Source: Malaya genurostris (Eukaryota; Arthropoda; Insecta; Diptera; Culicidae). From it: a stretch of DNA of 64,000 nt. Of the stretch, positions 53,003 to 64,000 are shown in pieces. A program made the translations under genes and the position numbers. Location: NCBI RefSeq assembly GCF_030247185.1, contig NC_080571.1, forward strand, positions 81,960,525-82,024,524, read 5' to 3'. The notes beneath the pieces were generated by a model. That model saw only the letters and a program-made list of their open reading frames with translations, was not told the DNA's origin and ran no database searches. Each line of letters begins with the position of its first letter. The first letter of the stretch is position 1.

Positions 53003-53851
53003 TAGGGATGGTACTCGGAAGGCAAAGTATCGATACCTCGGGTATCGGGATACCAAAATTTGAGTATCGATACAAGGTATCGAAAGGCAATAAAGTATCG
53101 ATACCTGTAAGTATCAATTGATACTTGCGCAGAAATCATTTCAAAATAAAATAAAATCGTCGACTGTGGCGTTATTTTATGATGTACAGAAAGCAAAAAA
53201 GAATTGTAATGTGAATAAAAATTAGAAGTACTGAATATCAAATGCAATAATTTTCTGTTTTCAAGAAATATTGCAGATTAATCACACGATATTACATCAA
53301 AACAACGTAGTATGTAGTTTACATCAGGTAAACTAAAAGCCAATTCCTATTTCTATTAATCAATCGTTATTAGACGCACTGAAAGAGAGTGCAATAAGTG
53401 TGAAAAATTGAAATGATTGAATTCTCTGAGAGTATGACCTTTATGTGCGTGTTTATAGTATGGTTTTCTCTCATTGCACTCTCTTTAAGCGCACCTGTGA
53501 GTCGAGGCGAGATTGTCGAGAACGAATTTTAACGACGGCTAGTCCACATCATACCAATACATTTCACGCAGCCCATCTGGGTTCGATTCCCAACCCCGCA
53601 CATAGAGTTAGAAAGTTTTTTGGGCTCGAAGAGGGGAATGACCTTACGGTTGAAGCCTCTATAATTGAAACAAAAAAAATGTTCCGTCGTAATAAGAATT
53701 GATTTTAATCTGTTGCGATACTGTAAGTATCGAGACCAAAAGTATCGATACTAACAGTATCGATCTGATGCGATATCGATACCAAAAATACCCGATACTT
53801 TAAAGAAAGTATCGATACCTTAAAGTATCGACCTGGTATCGGACATCCCTA
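53003..53851. mobile_element. hAT-like element with GTATCGATAC-rich ends
   Basis: TAGGGATGGTACTCGG at the left and CGGACATCCCTA at the right are inverted (imperfectly past 8 bp). Perfect 8-bp duplications CTGTATCG lie at 52995-53002 and 53852-53859. Both ends (53025-53130, 53712-53845) are built of GTATCGATAC, AAAGTATCG and GGTATCG motifs, which look like transposase-binding sites. There is no transposase. The core holds SINE-like sequence (53530-53700). Confidence 0.8.
53530..53700 (+). repeat. SINE fragment within the hAT-like element
   Basis: CTGGGTTCGATTCCCAACCC (53578-53597) is a tRNA T-arm and B box, followed by a body ending GCCTCTATAATTGAAAC and A-rich DNA (about 53657-53681). The A box is not clear; it is probably truncated at the 5' end. 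Confidence 0.55.
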
Positions 53852-53859
53852 CTGTATCG

Positions 53860-56615
53860 TAAACTAACCGAACACTGCGGTTTCCTTTACCATAGCTTCT
53901 ATTAAGTTTTATTTCGAAATGTTAACCTCGAAATTCGTTTTAAATTGGGTCACACCGCACCGAAACCGCCTGTTCGATCCCCGAATGTGGCCGATCTTTC
54001 CGACACGGACAACAAAATCTTCGGACAGATGGGACAAACTCATTAGCCGGGCGTGGGTCAACCACCAACAACGAAAAAAAAACAACAATTCGTCCGTTGC
54101 CATCCAACTGATGGAGTCATTTCATCCGAATGCTCCGAAAGTGCAATGACCGGGAACTGATGTTCGTGTAGGAAAAGTAGCAAAAAGTAGTAGTTGCGGA
54201 AATTTTCCGGAATCGTTTCGATTTTTTTTACTTCTTGGGTTGCACATGGAAGACTCTCAAAATCACGGTGCAGAATTTTTATGTGAGCAAATTAATTTAA
54301 TTTGATCTACCAACTGAAACGATACGGGAGTCATTTGTTGCTTGCTAATGTGACATTCATTGGTCGACAGATTCGCTGGCATTCGAAGCATCTAAAACTG
54401 ATCTCATATTTTTTTTGCAAACCATCATAAGTGGAATAGCTCAATCCGGAGGTGCTAGACATCCGTGCTTTGCTTTTTTGCGGACATGCTTTTCAACTGG
54501 GTAGTAAATTAATAATGGTCATAAAACTGGGCAGAAGAGCAAATTCTTCGCGCCATGATAGAGCGAGTGCGTGATTTGAGTCATTCGAGCAATATTTTTG
54601 TGGCACGCTGTTAAAAAGTCGTAAAATTCAATAGAGAAAGCAATGATTCCGTCAGTTTTATATCAGCAGTTTTGGATTGTTGTGGCATTGGAATTATTTT
54701 GATTATTGCCGGTCGATATTTTAAATTTACTGCGGTGTTGATAACTCGTCATATGAAATTTTTCAATCTTGCTACCAAATATCCTCATCCTTAGGGAATA
54801 ATTTCCGGAGACCTAAACAATTCGGTAGACGAATTAATTTCACTTCCACCTCCAGTAGAAAAAAAAATCGCCGCTAAACAAGATTAATGATATTTCATTT
54901 ACAAACACGTTCGAATTTGAAGGTTAGTCCCGATTCTGCCCTCCGAAAAAAACAAACAGGTAGACCCTGAACAGAGCTCACGCCGCAACGTCCAAGAAAA
55001 TATTAGAAAACATTAAATTTAATCACCTTCTCACACGCTTAAACGGCTTAACCGACAAGACAAACCGAAGCGGATCGAGCATGCGGTTACCGAAGCGTGT
55101 GAGAAGCATTCAACGCAAGCCGCATTTATCCCCGTTTAGCACGATAACGACGATTTATAACAAAATGCTATCGTGTTTGCTGCCTCCTGGATTATCTGGC
55201 GACTCATCTGTTAACGAGTGATTCCGATGATGATGTACACAAATCGCTTTATTTAATCTTTGTTTTGAAAGCAAGAACTCGACTCGATCACGTAACGGCC
55301 GGGGTATGATATAGGCAACTGAGTAGTGTGTAGCAATAAGAACCAGATATAGTAAATTTGTTTTCGCGTGTACGATGCGATGCAAGTGACTTTACGCGGT
55401 TCATAAAACTTTTTTGCGCATTCAGAGGCTAGGATAAAATGGTTCGAGTTCAGTGACTGATAATGGTGAGCAAACAAGTTTTACGATATGCATGCTGTCT
55501 AAAAATATATCAGGAATGATTCACACTGATTCAATGTTTACACTGAGAAAAATTCTCACTTCAATGCTACGTGAAAACGTATGTGATTTTTATCCATAGA
55601 ACTTTTCTTGTAATACTTATGTGAAGTATAGATAGCACAGAATGAACTAATGAACTCTTAGTTTACAACTTTTTTCGTAGATTCTATAGAATAATTTAGT
55701 GAAATTTTTGCGAAGTTCATTTAAATTGTACTGTAAAATTGATTTCATCTGGACTTACTTTTTACCAGAATTTTACTTTATAGTCACATTATTTTCATGT
55801 AATTGTTACTAAGTACTATATTGAATCTTAATAATGTATATTGGTACTAAAAACTAATAAATTACATAGTCTATCGGAATTAGCATTGCGATAAAATTTT
55901 GTTCGTACGAAGATATTCTGAAAATTTTACATTTGAATGACATAAAATTTCGTTTCTGTTGAATCACTGGTGAAAAATATCAGAAATACAGAACGCATTG
56001 TTCTAAATGTATGATCTGATCCTTTCTCCGGAGCAGCTAAACTGAAGCAAACATTGTTCCCTATCAAGGAACGCATTCCGCTGGAACTAGTAGTTCAAGA
56101 TGTGATTTCGTTAATCCACTTTTAGAAGATTGATGTGCTGGAACACAATCTAGAGGTTTTGCCTTTTGAACTCCACTGTGGAAAAACGAATTTAATTGTG
56201 TTTCAGTTTCGTATTTTTGGTGCACAGAATTCGCGTAATACCAATTCGTCATGCAAATAAGTTGTTGAGGGTTGATTTAGTAGAGCCTTTTAGTAAACTC
56301 AATAAATAGTACATTTGCTTATAAATTATACTTCTGCTTGGTACTAAAATTAGACCTGAAAGTATAATAGATATTAGCTAGACTTTATAACTTTCGATAA
56401 AACCAATGAGCAATTATTTACCCTAAAATCACTGTGACAAATACCGTTGAAAGGTCAAAAAGGATTTGGCCTATGTTGTTTGATCGGGGTTTTTCAACAG
56501 ACGCCATATTGCGAGCACAGTAAAATGAACAGATTAAGTACGTGACACATACAAAACATGCAACAACAGCAATAATTCTGACATATTGTTTCATTTTCAT
56601 AATCAATCATGGTTT
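53860..56615. other. No gene recognised; possible host intergenic DNA
   Basis: A mixed stretch. 54940-55480 is less AT-rich and non-repetitive. 55550-55568 resembles a MITE end seen at 32127. No open frame has a recognisable domain (the longest are about 62-76 codons). Confidence 0.3.
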
Positions 56616-56619
56616 TAAC

Positions 56620-57330
56620 CTTTGAACCAAGGCCTGGAGGGCCGAATATCATATACCATTCGACTCAGCTCGACGAGCTGAGCAAGTGCCTGTTTGTGAC
56701 AAATATTGTAACTCACTTTTCTCGGAGATGGCTAAACCGATTTTCACAAACTTAGATTCAAATGGAAGGTCTTGTAGTCTAATACAAAGCTCGTGAATAT
56801 CATTTGGATCCGACTTCCGCTTCCGGAATTACAGGATGATATGCACCAAAAATGTGAAATTAATGCATTAAAAATGTGAAAAAAATTCACTCACTTTCCC
56901 AGGAGATGGCTGAATCGATTTTCACAAATTCAAATGAAAGGCCTTATGGTCCCATATACAGTTAATGAATTTAATTGAATTCGACTTCCGGTTCCGGAAT
57001 TACAGGGTGATATGCACTAAAAATGTGAAAATAAGGTCACTCACTTTTCTAGAAGATGGCCGAACCGCCTTAGGATACCATAAGAATATTACAATTTTCA
57101 TTCAGCATAAACCCCTGCTTCCGGAGGAAACGTACCGTTTGAGCCATTTTATTCTGATTCCTGATGATTCCTGCTTCCGGAGGTAGGGTATTTAGTGTAA
57201 AAATGTCAGTTTCAAGAATTGTTTTTATAAGCTACTTCTTTATATTTGCTAGTTGATTTCTTTAGTATTTTTAGTTTTTAATGAGAAAGGCATCATTACA
57301 ACACTAGGTGGATTAAAACAGGTTTTTCAC
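56620..57330 (+). repeat. Family M modular repeat
   Basis: It begins TTTGAACCAAGGCCTGGAGG then CATATACCATTCGACTCAG; three modules start at about 56711, 56888 and 57039 (spacing 177 and 151 bp); it ends with GAGAAAGGCATCATTACAAC near 57282 and the GGATTAAAACAGG tail at 57309. Confidence 0.78.
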
Positions 57331-57359
57331 ATAAGGTTAACGTGTGCATTTTTTTGAGA

Positions 57360-58115
57360 GGTTTTCGCCTTTCTCATGTAGAAAAGTTATGCAATCACTG
57401 TGAAAACTGAGTTTACATGTCATACATCATTCAAATCAGTTAGTCGAGATCACAAAATATCTGTGTTTAAGTATGTATGTGTGTATGTAACAAATAATGT
57501 CACTCAATTTTCTCAGAGATGGCTGAACCGATTTTCACAAACTCAGATTCAAATAAAAGGTCTTATGATACCATAGCCTGCTATTGAATTTAATCCGACT
57601 TCCGGTTCCGGACTTACAAGTTTATATGTGCAAATCTATGTGAAAACGCACACCCTTTTTTCTCAGGAATTTCATAACTGATTTTCATAAACTAAAATGT
57701 AAATTGAAGGTCTCGAAATTCTTTAAAAAGTCCCTGAAAAGCCGATCCGGATCCGACTTCCGGTTCCAATATTACATCACGATAAGTGAATTTTTTTTTA
57801 ATTTCATGAGTATTTTTCAAAAGTGATGGCGAAGCGAGATGCAAATTTATATACGACTTACTGGTAAATTAATTTAGTTGGCAGATCTTGTTAGGTTATG
57901 AATATATGATCCTTTCGGACTCCTAGTCCCCGGTTGCCGGTTCCGAAATCACCGATAATTATGAAGAAAAAATCCAAAAACGGAACTAAATTCGATTGCC
58001 CAGCAACGGCTAAATCGATTTTCACAAATCTTGATTAAAATTAAAGCTTTCATTGTCCTAAAAGATACCGTGCAATTTCATCTAGATCCGACTTTCGGTT
58101 CCGTAATTATAGGGC
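57360..58115 (+). repeat. Family M modular repeat
   Basis: A second unit starts head to tail at GCCTTTCTCATGTAG (57369) and runs through at least four modules with CCGACTTCCGGTTCCGG or variants (57596, 57757, 58088). It is cut by the LINE downstream. Confidence 0.7.
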
Positions 58116-58623
58116 GATGAGTGTCAAAACTTTCAAATCGTCAAACAAAATGACGATGCAAAACCGGTACGTGCTGGTACGAAAGAAGAAAACATCACCT
58201 TTGCTTGCTTTGCGAATTAGAAGCGTTTACGGGAGAACGAAAAGAGAGCAAAAACTTACGTTTGAAAAAAACATAACCGAATTATTCGGCCGTCATTACG
58301 AATGATTATATTGATAATAACAAAAATAAAAATTCATTCATGGAGTACGATTCATTTCTGCTTGAACATTACGAAATTTTTGACAGATATTTTGTGAACT
58401 TTTGCAAATCGACTTTAAAGGAAATCATTTGTTCGCCAGCGCATTGGTATGGTAAATATGCTCGTATGGTATGCTCGTCAATTCCTCTAAACGTTCGTTT
58501 TGATGGGGTAGAATCAACTTGTACATTTGATTCTTGTGAACTGTTTGCGCATCTGTTTTTGTTAACAGTACCGCCTCTGCCACGCAGGCTGAAACCGCCG
58601 CAAGGGACGTTCCTGTTAGTCTA

Positions 58624-59124
58624 GTGGATTTAAGCACATTTGCAATCACTCCGGATATGATCGTCACCGCTGCGAAAAGGTTGAAAAAGTCATACTCTAC
58701 TGGACCTGATGGTATTCCAGCAGTAGTTTATAGTCGATGCGTCCACGTCTTGACTGATCCTTTGTGTGTGATATTCAATAAGTCGTTCGAGCAAGGCATA
58801 TTTCCGACAATCTGGAAACAGTCTTATATGTTCGCAGTATTCAAAAGTGGCGATCGCCTAAATGTACGAAGTTACTGTGGTGTAACCAGTTTGTCAGCAG
58901 CGTCGAAGCTTTTTGAATTGGTAGTTAGCACTGTCGTACTTTCCAAAACTAAAACGTACATCTGTACTGACCAGCATGGTTCCATGCCTGGACGATCGGT
59001 GAACACGAACCTGTTGGATTTTACATCTACCTGTATCACTCGGATGGAAGAAAAATTTCAAATTGATGCAATTTATACTGATCTGAAAGCAGCGTTTGAT
59101 CGAATAGATCATGAAAAACTTGTA
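58624..59124 (+). pseudogene. Jockey-type LINE RT, first part
   Basis: AKRLKKSYSTGPDGIPAVVY is the start of the fingers region, then FKSGDRLNVRSYCGVTSLSA, HGSMPGRSVNTNLLDF and YTDLKAAFDRIDHEKLV (first catalytic Asp). Conserved residues are largely intact. Upstream at 58500-58620 the preceding ORF2 segment (FDGVESTCTFDSCELFAHLF) lies in another frame, so a frameshift separates them. The mariner enters at the TA after KLV; deleting it would keep the frame, since element plus TA is 942 bp. Confidence 0.83.
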
Positions 59125-60064
59125 CAGGGTCCGGCACTCGAATTGTAACCAATTAAAAAGGCCATAAATTCAGTTTGGAAAATTACATTTACTTAATTCA
59201 AAGTACAAAATGTGTAAAAATTATACAAAATTCAGAATCAATTCACTTTCGCTCGATATGACCACCTTTTGCCTTGACTTGATGACTTGAGAGAGCGAAG
59301 GAGTTGCTTCGTTTGGCCGAATGTGACTTGCAGGTATTTTGGCCCACTCGCGGACAATAACTTTTTTCAGCGCCTCGAGACTGGTGTATCTTTTAGTTCA
59401 GACTTTGCTCTCCAAAATGGCCCAAAGAGAATAATCCATTGGATTCGTATCTGGTGAATTCGAGAGCCATTGTGTGGACGTGATGAAGTTCGGAACGTTG
59501 TTTTTCAGCCTTCTTGGTTCACTCGAGCTTTGTGAGACGGTGCCGAGTTCTGCTGAAACGTCCATGGTCTGCCACCGAGATGTTTGTCTGCCCACGGCTT
59601 CAAAGCAACCTCCAGAATACTTTCCCGATAATATGTCGCATTTACCTTGACGCCAGGCTCGATGAAAACGATTGGAGAGCGCCCATCTGCGGTTACAGCG
59701 GCCCAAACCATTATCTGTTGCGGGTGCTGCCTCCTGGTGGCCAATCGATGACTCAAATTCTCGTATGAACTGTCGGTCAAGTAAACCCTATCGTTTTGAG
59801 AGTTTACGAATTGCTCAATTGGAAAAATTTTCTCGTCAGAAAATACAATGTTCGGAAATTGACCGCTTTCGGCCAAACGAAGCAACTCCTTCGCTCTCTC
59901 AAGTCATCAAGTCAAGGCAAAAGGTGGTCATATCGAGCAAAAGTGAATTGATTCTGAATTTTGTATTATTTTTACACATTTTGTACTTTGAATTAGGTAA
60001 AAGTAATTTTCCAAACTGAATTTATGGCCTTTTTAATTGGTTACACTTCGAGTGCCGGACCCTG
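59125..60064 (-). mobile_element. maT-type mariner, copy 2, with 194-bp palindromic ends
   Basis: It lies between TA dinucleotides at 59123-59124 and 60065-60066. The left arm 59125-59318 and right arm 59871-60064 are reverse complements with a handful of mismatches. In copy 1 (37307-38247) the two ends are different sequences past the short terminal repeat. Here the right (5') end has been replaced by an inverted copy of the left end, and an inner block next to the left arm also mirrors the right side. Confidence 0.87.
59398..59885 (-). pseudogene. maT DD37D transposase, frameshifted
   Basis: Homologous to 37460-38068. LRLAESGQFPNIVFSDEKIF begins the frame at 59885 and reads through FQQNSAPSHKARVNQE, where the second catalytic Asp is replaced by Asn. 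It then shifts frame near 59510 and continues as RLKNNVPNFITSTQWLSNS and TNPMDYSLWAILESKV. Loss of the catalytic Asp, the frameshift and the missing N-terminus make it inactive. Confidence 0.83.
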
Positions 60065-60066
60065 TA

Positions 60067-61111
60067 ACAAAATTATCCCGACTAGGGGCTTCGAGAATGT
60101 TTGTTAAATGGCTGAGCTCTTATTTATGCGACAGAGTGCTACGTGTGCAGCTAGGCTCGTGTTTTTCTTCTCCTTTCACGAATAAATCTGGTGTTCCTCA
60201 GGGTATTAACCTAGGACCACTACTGTTTGTGCTGTTCTTCAACGACGCTACTTTACTACTTGGCGTTGGATGCAGACTGGTTTACGCTGATGACCTGAAG
60301 CTGTATCTGACAGTTCGGTCTATTGAGGATTGTGTTCGTCTCCAGGAACTTTTAAATATTTTTGTTGGCTGGTGTAGAATTTTTTTTAATTATTAGTACC
60401 GTGAAATGTCAAGTTATAACATTTCATCGCAAAACCAACCCCATAATATTCGACTATCAAATCGATGGACAAACTCTTGGAAGAGTCGACGTTGTCAATG
60501 ACCTCGGCGTTTTGCTGGATGCTAAGCTTACCTTTAACCAAAACCGATCAACTTTGATTTCCAAAGCAACTCGACAACTCGGCTTCATAGCGAAAAGTAG
60601 CCGAGACTTCAAAGGCCCGTACTGTCTAAAAGCGCTATACTGTTCGTTGGTGCGTCCATTACTCGAAAATGCGTGTTTGGTTTGGAGCCCGTACCAACTC
60701 GTTTGGAACTTACGAATAGAACGTGTACAGAAGAGATTCGTCCGGTTGGCTTTGCGGCACCTCCCATGGCAAAACCCTCTGGATTTACCACCGTACCCTG
60801 ACCGCTGTCGTCTGATTGGTGTGGAATCGTTAGAGCGACGAAGAAAGATGCAGCAAGCGTTACTTGTGGCTAAGGTAATCAATGGCGATATTGATTCACC
60901 AAAATTGTTATCTCTTCTTGACTTCCGTGCTTCTCAGCGATCTCTACGCTCGACGAGTCTACTTCAACCAAGATTTCATCGTACTACTTTCGGACAACAT
61001 GAATCAATGACAGCATGTATACGTGCATTTTCCAAAGTTGAGCATCTCTTTGAATTTGGTGAACCGACGCACAAGTTCTCACAGAAATTATTAAGTGTAT
61101 CCTTGTTATAA
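60067..61111 (+). pseudogene. Jockey-type LINE RT, second part
   Basis: The frame continues TKLSRLGASRMFVKWLSSYL, GVPQGINLGPLLFVLFFND and LVYADDLKLYL (catalytic YADD). It stops after CRIFFNY at 60394-60396, next to a T run (60381-60388) whose length change probably caused the frameshift. The other frame carries on from STVKCQVITFHRKTNP (about 60392) through NDLGVLLDAKLTF and the thumb region to SVSLL and the stop at 61109-61111. There is no RNase H. Confidence 0.85.
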
Positions 61112-61199
61112 GTTTGTTCGTTGTACTTCGTGTTATTCATTAAGACTTTTAATGGTCAGATGAATTATTTTCACAAATAAACAAATAAACAAATATGCC

Positions 61200-61740
61200 C
61201 CAGCTATAGAATAGATTCCATTAGTGGTTTGGATTTCGAATCCCAAACTTTCGATAACTGATTGTTGAAAGAAGGTAAAATTCGATATTTGATTTACCGT
61301 TGGACAAATATGACAACTCTACCACCCATTCCAGTGAACCTGTAAAATCGATGAACCACATAATGTGGGTTGGGTTTCAATTTGGCATTTTGTTTAAGAA
61401 ATGTTTCTGTCACAATGGCAATGCAATTCTTGTGAACTTTGAGAAAATTATAAAATTAAATTCATCTTCACTCGATTTTAAAGATCGAGCATTCCTATTT
61501 AAAGTGTTAAAAAAATTATTTAACATCATTGGTGCATTTTGAATTGGTGATATAATATACCCAATTTGAAAAGCCTCGAAAAGTGATGAAGTAGAATTCA
61601 TTCGGATGATCATTTGAGAAAGCTGATTTTGTAGATAGATCATTTTTTCGTTATTTTGCCTCAATCAGTGTGGCAGATTTATCTGTCAATGGTTTGTTAT
61701 TATTAGAAGAAAAAGTATTTCACGAAAAATCGAATACCGA
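61200..61740. other. Unassigned AT-rich DNA
   Basis: Open frames of 80-84 codons on both strands have no recognisable domain. Confidence 0.3.
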
Positions 61741-61744
61741 TCAA

Positions 61745-62010
61745 ACTGAAAAAAGTTTATTTGGAAAAAAAAAAATTATCAAAATCTGCAAGCCTGTAAT
61801 TACCCTCATCACCCTGTAGTTCCTGAACCGGAAGACGGATCTGATTACAAAACAAACTTTTATGGGATCTGTAGACCCTTCATTTGAATATTTGATAGAG
61901 AAAATCTGTTCAGCCATCTTCGAGAAAATTGAGTGAAATAATTCGACACACACATATATTTACTGATCTCTACGAACTGATTCGAACGGTATATGGGTGT
62001 AAAAAATTAT
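61745..62010 (-). repeat. Family M modular repeat (short)
   Basis: CACCCTGTAGTTCCTGAACC then GGAAGACGGATC, CATCTTCGAGAAAATTGAGT and GAACTGATTCGAACGGTATA are the reverse-orientation module and end. Confidence 0.6.
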
Positions 62011-63133
62011 GTTCTTTCAGAAATTATTGCAGTAAACAGTTCAAATCAATATAATTATTAAACTATTTTGAATTCGAAAATACTGCCATGTTTCTAATGC
62101 ATATATCATATTCGAAAGATTATGTTGCCAAAAAAACGAACCGTGCTAAAATCGAATCGAGGCAAAATGTCACGAAAATGGATGCTATACAAAGTCTATT
62201 TGATGCCTAGAAACTATTGCATACAACCGTAATAAAAATTTCGTTTTAGTTTGCTCCGAAGCAACGCTTTATCATATAGAGCTTAAAATTCCTACTGTTT
62301 GAATAGAGGGAAAAGTCGCTTACACGAGAATATCGATATTTTCGTTAAAAATGGACGGATTTCAGTAATCTATGATTTTTTGATACCTTTTAGCGAGTGA
62401 AATCTAAACATCATTCAGTAATTTAAGTTAGAATAAATCGCAATAGTTCATTACCCTTTTAAACGAACTGCTTTGCTGAATTTGACCTTGACCTACAATT
62501 TGAGGACTTCTCTTGTTTCGATCGCTCTACCTGTCATATGTTTTTTAGCACAGATTATATCTGAGAGAGGTCTATCGTAGTCACTCAGTTGTACTAAAAT
62601 CTTGCAGAGGAAGAATTGAAATTGTTTATCTCGGTAAAAATTTCGATAAAATATGCTCTTACACAGAAATATATCTTAATTATCAATACGTTCATAACTT
62701 CCGTTTGAAGGCCAACCTTTTTGTCAAATGAAATCACACGTTTACGTTTAAGCATTCGTTCATAATTTAAAATAAACAATGATGTCATTGATGTAGAAGA
62801 TCACCAGCCAATTGTTTGTTTAGAAAATTTGTTGATTAGAAGACATAGGCAAAACACTGGCAGTTAGGAAGCATATGCTATTCCTTTTCAAATAAAAGAA
62901 AAAATCTGCTTCATATATATGTTGATCTCAATTATTCCAAATTTGGTAATATCAACTCTGTTTCCACCAATAGTTCGTTTCATTCATAATTGATGAATTC
63001 TCCCTAATTCAACTTGGCACTGCAACGCAATCATTCACCGTCACCCTCTGATACAGGATTCGTCATCGCAGCGAAACCTTTTTGACCAACAAATTGCGAA
63101 AAATTCCATCACAAAATAGCCATCGTCACCTAC
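62011..63133. other. Probably intron of the gene beginning at 63346
   Basis: AT-rich sequence downstream (minus strand) of the splice donor at 63133-63132. No second exon was recognised in it, so the intron may extend further or the next exon is short. Confidence 0.4.
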
Positions 63134-63346
63134 CTTGCGTAGCTGCAGTGCGTACACCCGTGGCTGCTGGCGATTTCGGGCGTAGGCCACGGCGGCCAAA
63201 CTGCCCCCCACGAAACATAGGTATTTCACTGATGGATGCAGAATAAACCACTTCCGATTGGTTTCGGCACTGAAATTACGCACTACCGCGGTCAAATTCG
63301 GCCCGAACCGGGAGCACCGCACAAATTTATTTGTGTACATCGCCAT
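63134..63346 (-). CDS. First exon of a host gene, probable mitochondrial membrane protein
   Basis: Seventy-one codons from MAMYTNKFVR to YALQLRK, ending exactly in phase 0 at a consensus donor (CGCAAG|GTAGGTG across 63134/63133). The start has a good insect context (CAAAAATGG). Residues 1-30 are rich in Arg and Ser with almost no acidic residues, like a mitochondrial presequence (VVRNFSAETNRK). Residues 38-56 (HPSVKYLCFVGGSLAAVAY) form a possible membrane segment, followed by Arg-rich ARNRQQPR. I do not recognise the protein. It is the only likely host coding segment seen; reading past the donor soon becomes featureless. Confidence 0.6.
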
Positions 63347-64000
63347 TTTTGTTTCGGTACTAAAATATCGTTTTGACGTTTCGTACTAGCGTGAGAGTGA
63401 GCGCTACGAGATTGGGTGCCGAGCGTCCGCGTATAGACGCGCTTCTTGGCTCTCTGGCCGGTTGCGTGAGTGCCACATGTATACACAAAACAGCTGTTGG
63501 CGAGAGAATCGCGATGTTTTGCGGATTGAGTGTTTCTCTCCCAAACGCACGTGGTGCGCCGGGATGCCAGCTGGGCTGTCGTTAAAGAGCTAAGGATAAC
63601 TCGTCAAAATGCAATTTGTACTTAATAGGGTAACGGAATCCCATTCATCTCAGCGTCTCTAGTTATTCCATATAGTAAAACAATTAGTAACAGTGAGATC
63701 TGCTTTCTTTGTTACGGCGGACAGCAAAGACATGGCACTTCGGTGCCAATTAAAAAGTGTTTTGCAAATAGCAATAGCTTTACGTCTACTTAGGGGTTCA
63801 AATTGAACTGTTTAAGTTTGCACTAAGCAGAATCGTATAGAAAAGCAGTATTAACGGAAAATGAGCATCAACTTTAGTATCAAATAGATTCAAACATTAC
63901 AGAGACACTTTCTAACTCTTTTCGTTGGAAAGCAATTAACGCGTATTTGGTTTATGATCTTCATATTCATAAATACAAATAACATTTTTGGATCTTACCT
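63347..64000. other. Upstream flank of the host gene, likely promoter region
   Basis: GC-rich at 63370-63580, unlike the rest of the window, as expected near a transcription start. No TATA box stands out. Small open frames on both strands here have no recognisable domain. 63600-64000 is AT-rich and unassigned. Confidence 0.4.

Larger units (their letters stand above)
58340..61196 (+). mobile_element. Jockey-type LINE carrying a maT mariner
   Basis: A 5'-truncated LINE ORF2 ends at 61111, followed by a short 3' region and an (AAATAAAC)n-like tail (61177-61196). The RT reading is split by the mariner at 59125-60064. No RNase H is present, as in the jockey clade. Its left edge is uncertain: coding similarity starts near 58500, possibly by 58340. 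Confidence 0.82.

Noticed and set aside
1..64000. Endogenous viral sequence
   Set aside because: I looked for viral polymerase, capsid or glycoprotein text among the translations and recognised none; all RT sequences are LINE or PLE type.

Overview
This window is a transposon-dense stretch of an insect genome, most likely a culicine mosquito. The evidence is inference from element content: DD37E mariners of the type described from mosquitoes, an I-clade LINE with RNase H resembling the mosquito element MosquI, jockey-like LINEs, tRNA-headed SINEs, many small elements with 8-bp or TA target duplications, and abundant copies of a modular AT-rich repeat. The species cannot be told from the sequence. 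I recognise only one likely host coding segment: a first exon at 63134-63346 on the minus strand, ending in a clean splice donor. No rRNA, genuine tRNA gene, CRISPR array or viral integration was recognised.

Layout. 1-5970: a decayed DD37E mariner, a 2-kb hAT-like element (1923-3931) and dispersed repeats. 5996-8138: a noncoding retroposon with a 24-bp target duplication and a 537-bp internal tandem duplication; a shorter relative sits at 32657-33537 with a 23-bp duplication. 8640-12052: a full-length Penelope-like element (PLE) with an intact 803-aa RT/GIY-YIG protein, nearly identical 646-bp direct repeats, an 11-bp target duplication and hammerhead-like motifs. 12540-19100: a long array of the modular repeat ('family M') with two CAGTGGCG-type MITEs and a stretch that may be host DNA (16100-17790). 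19150-28040: DD37E and DD41D mariners, a jockey-type LINE fragment, a mariner split by a 2.48-kb hAT-like element, and a TA-flanked element. 28040-37300: mostly unrecognised DNA with a SINE, a mariner scrap and the second long-TSD retroposon. 37307-44300: a maT-type DD37D mariner, a DD41D fragment, and a LINE 3' end interrupted by the second copy of the 2-kb hAT-like element.

44388-52766 is the most informative locus. A DD37E mariner with matching terminal inverted repeats and TA duplications was hit first by a truncated jockey-type LINE (15-bp TSD) and by an almost complete I-clade LINE (13-bp TSD). That LINE's reverse transcriptase-RNase H reading frame was then broken by a 400-bp inverted PLE terminal piece (11-bp TSD). 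53003-53851 is a hAT-like element with GTATCGATAC-rich ends. 56620-61196 is family M followed by a jockey-type LINE carrying a second maT copy whose two ends have become a 194-bp palindrome. The last kilobase holds the host exon and its upstream flank.

There are no operons or pathways. The sequence records successive insertions, and target duplications and empty/filled site pairs allow their order to be read. The points most worth a second look are the intact PLE and its inverted derivative, the long-TSD retroposons with AT-rich cores, and the two unrelated mariners whose termini have been converted to palindromes.
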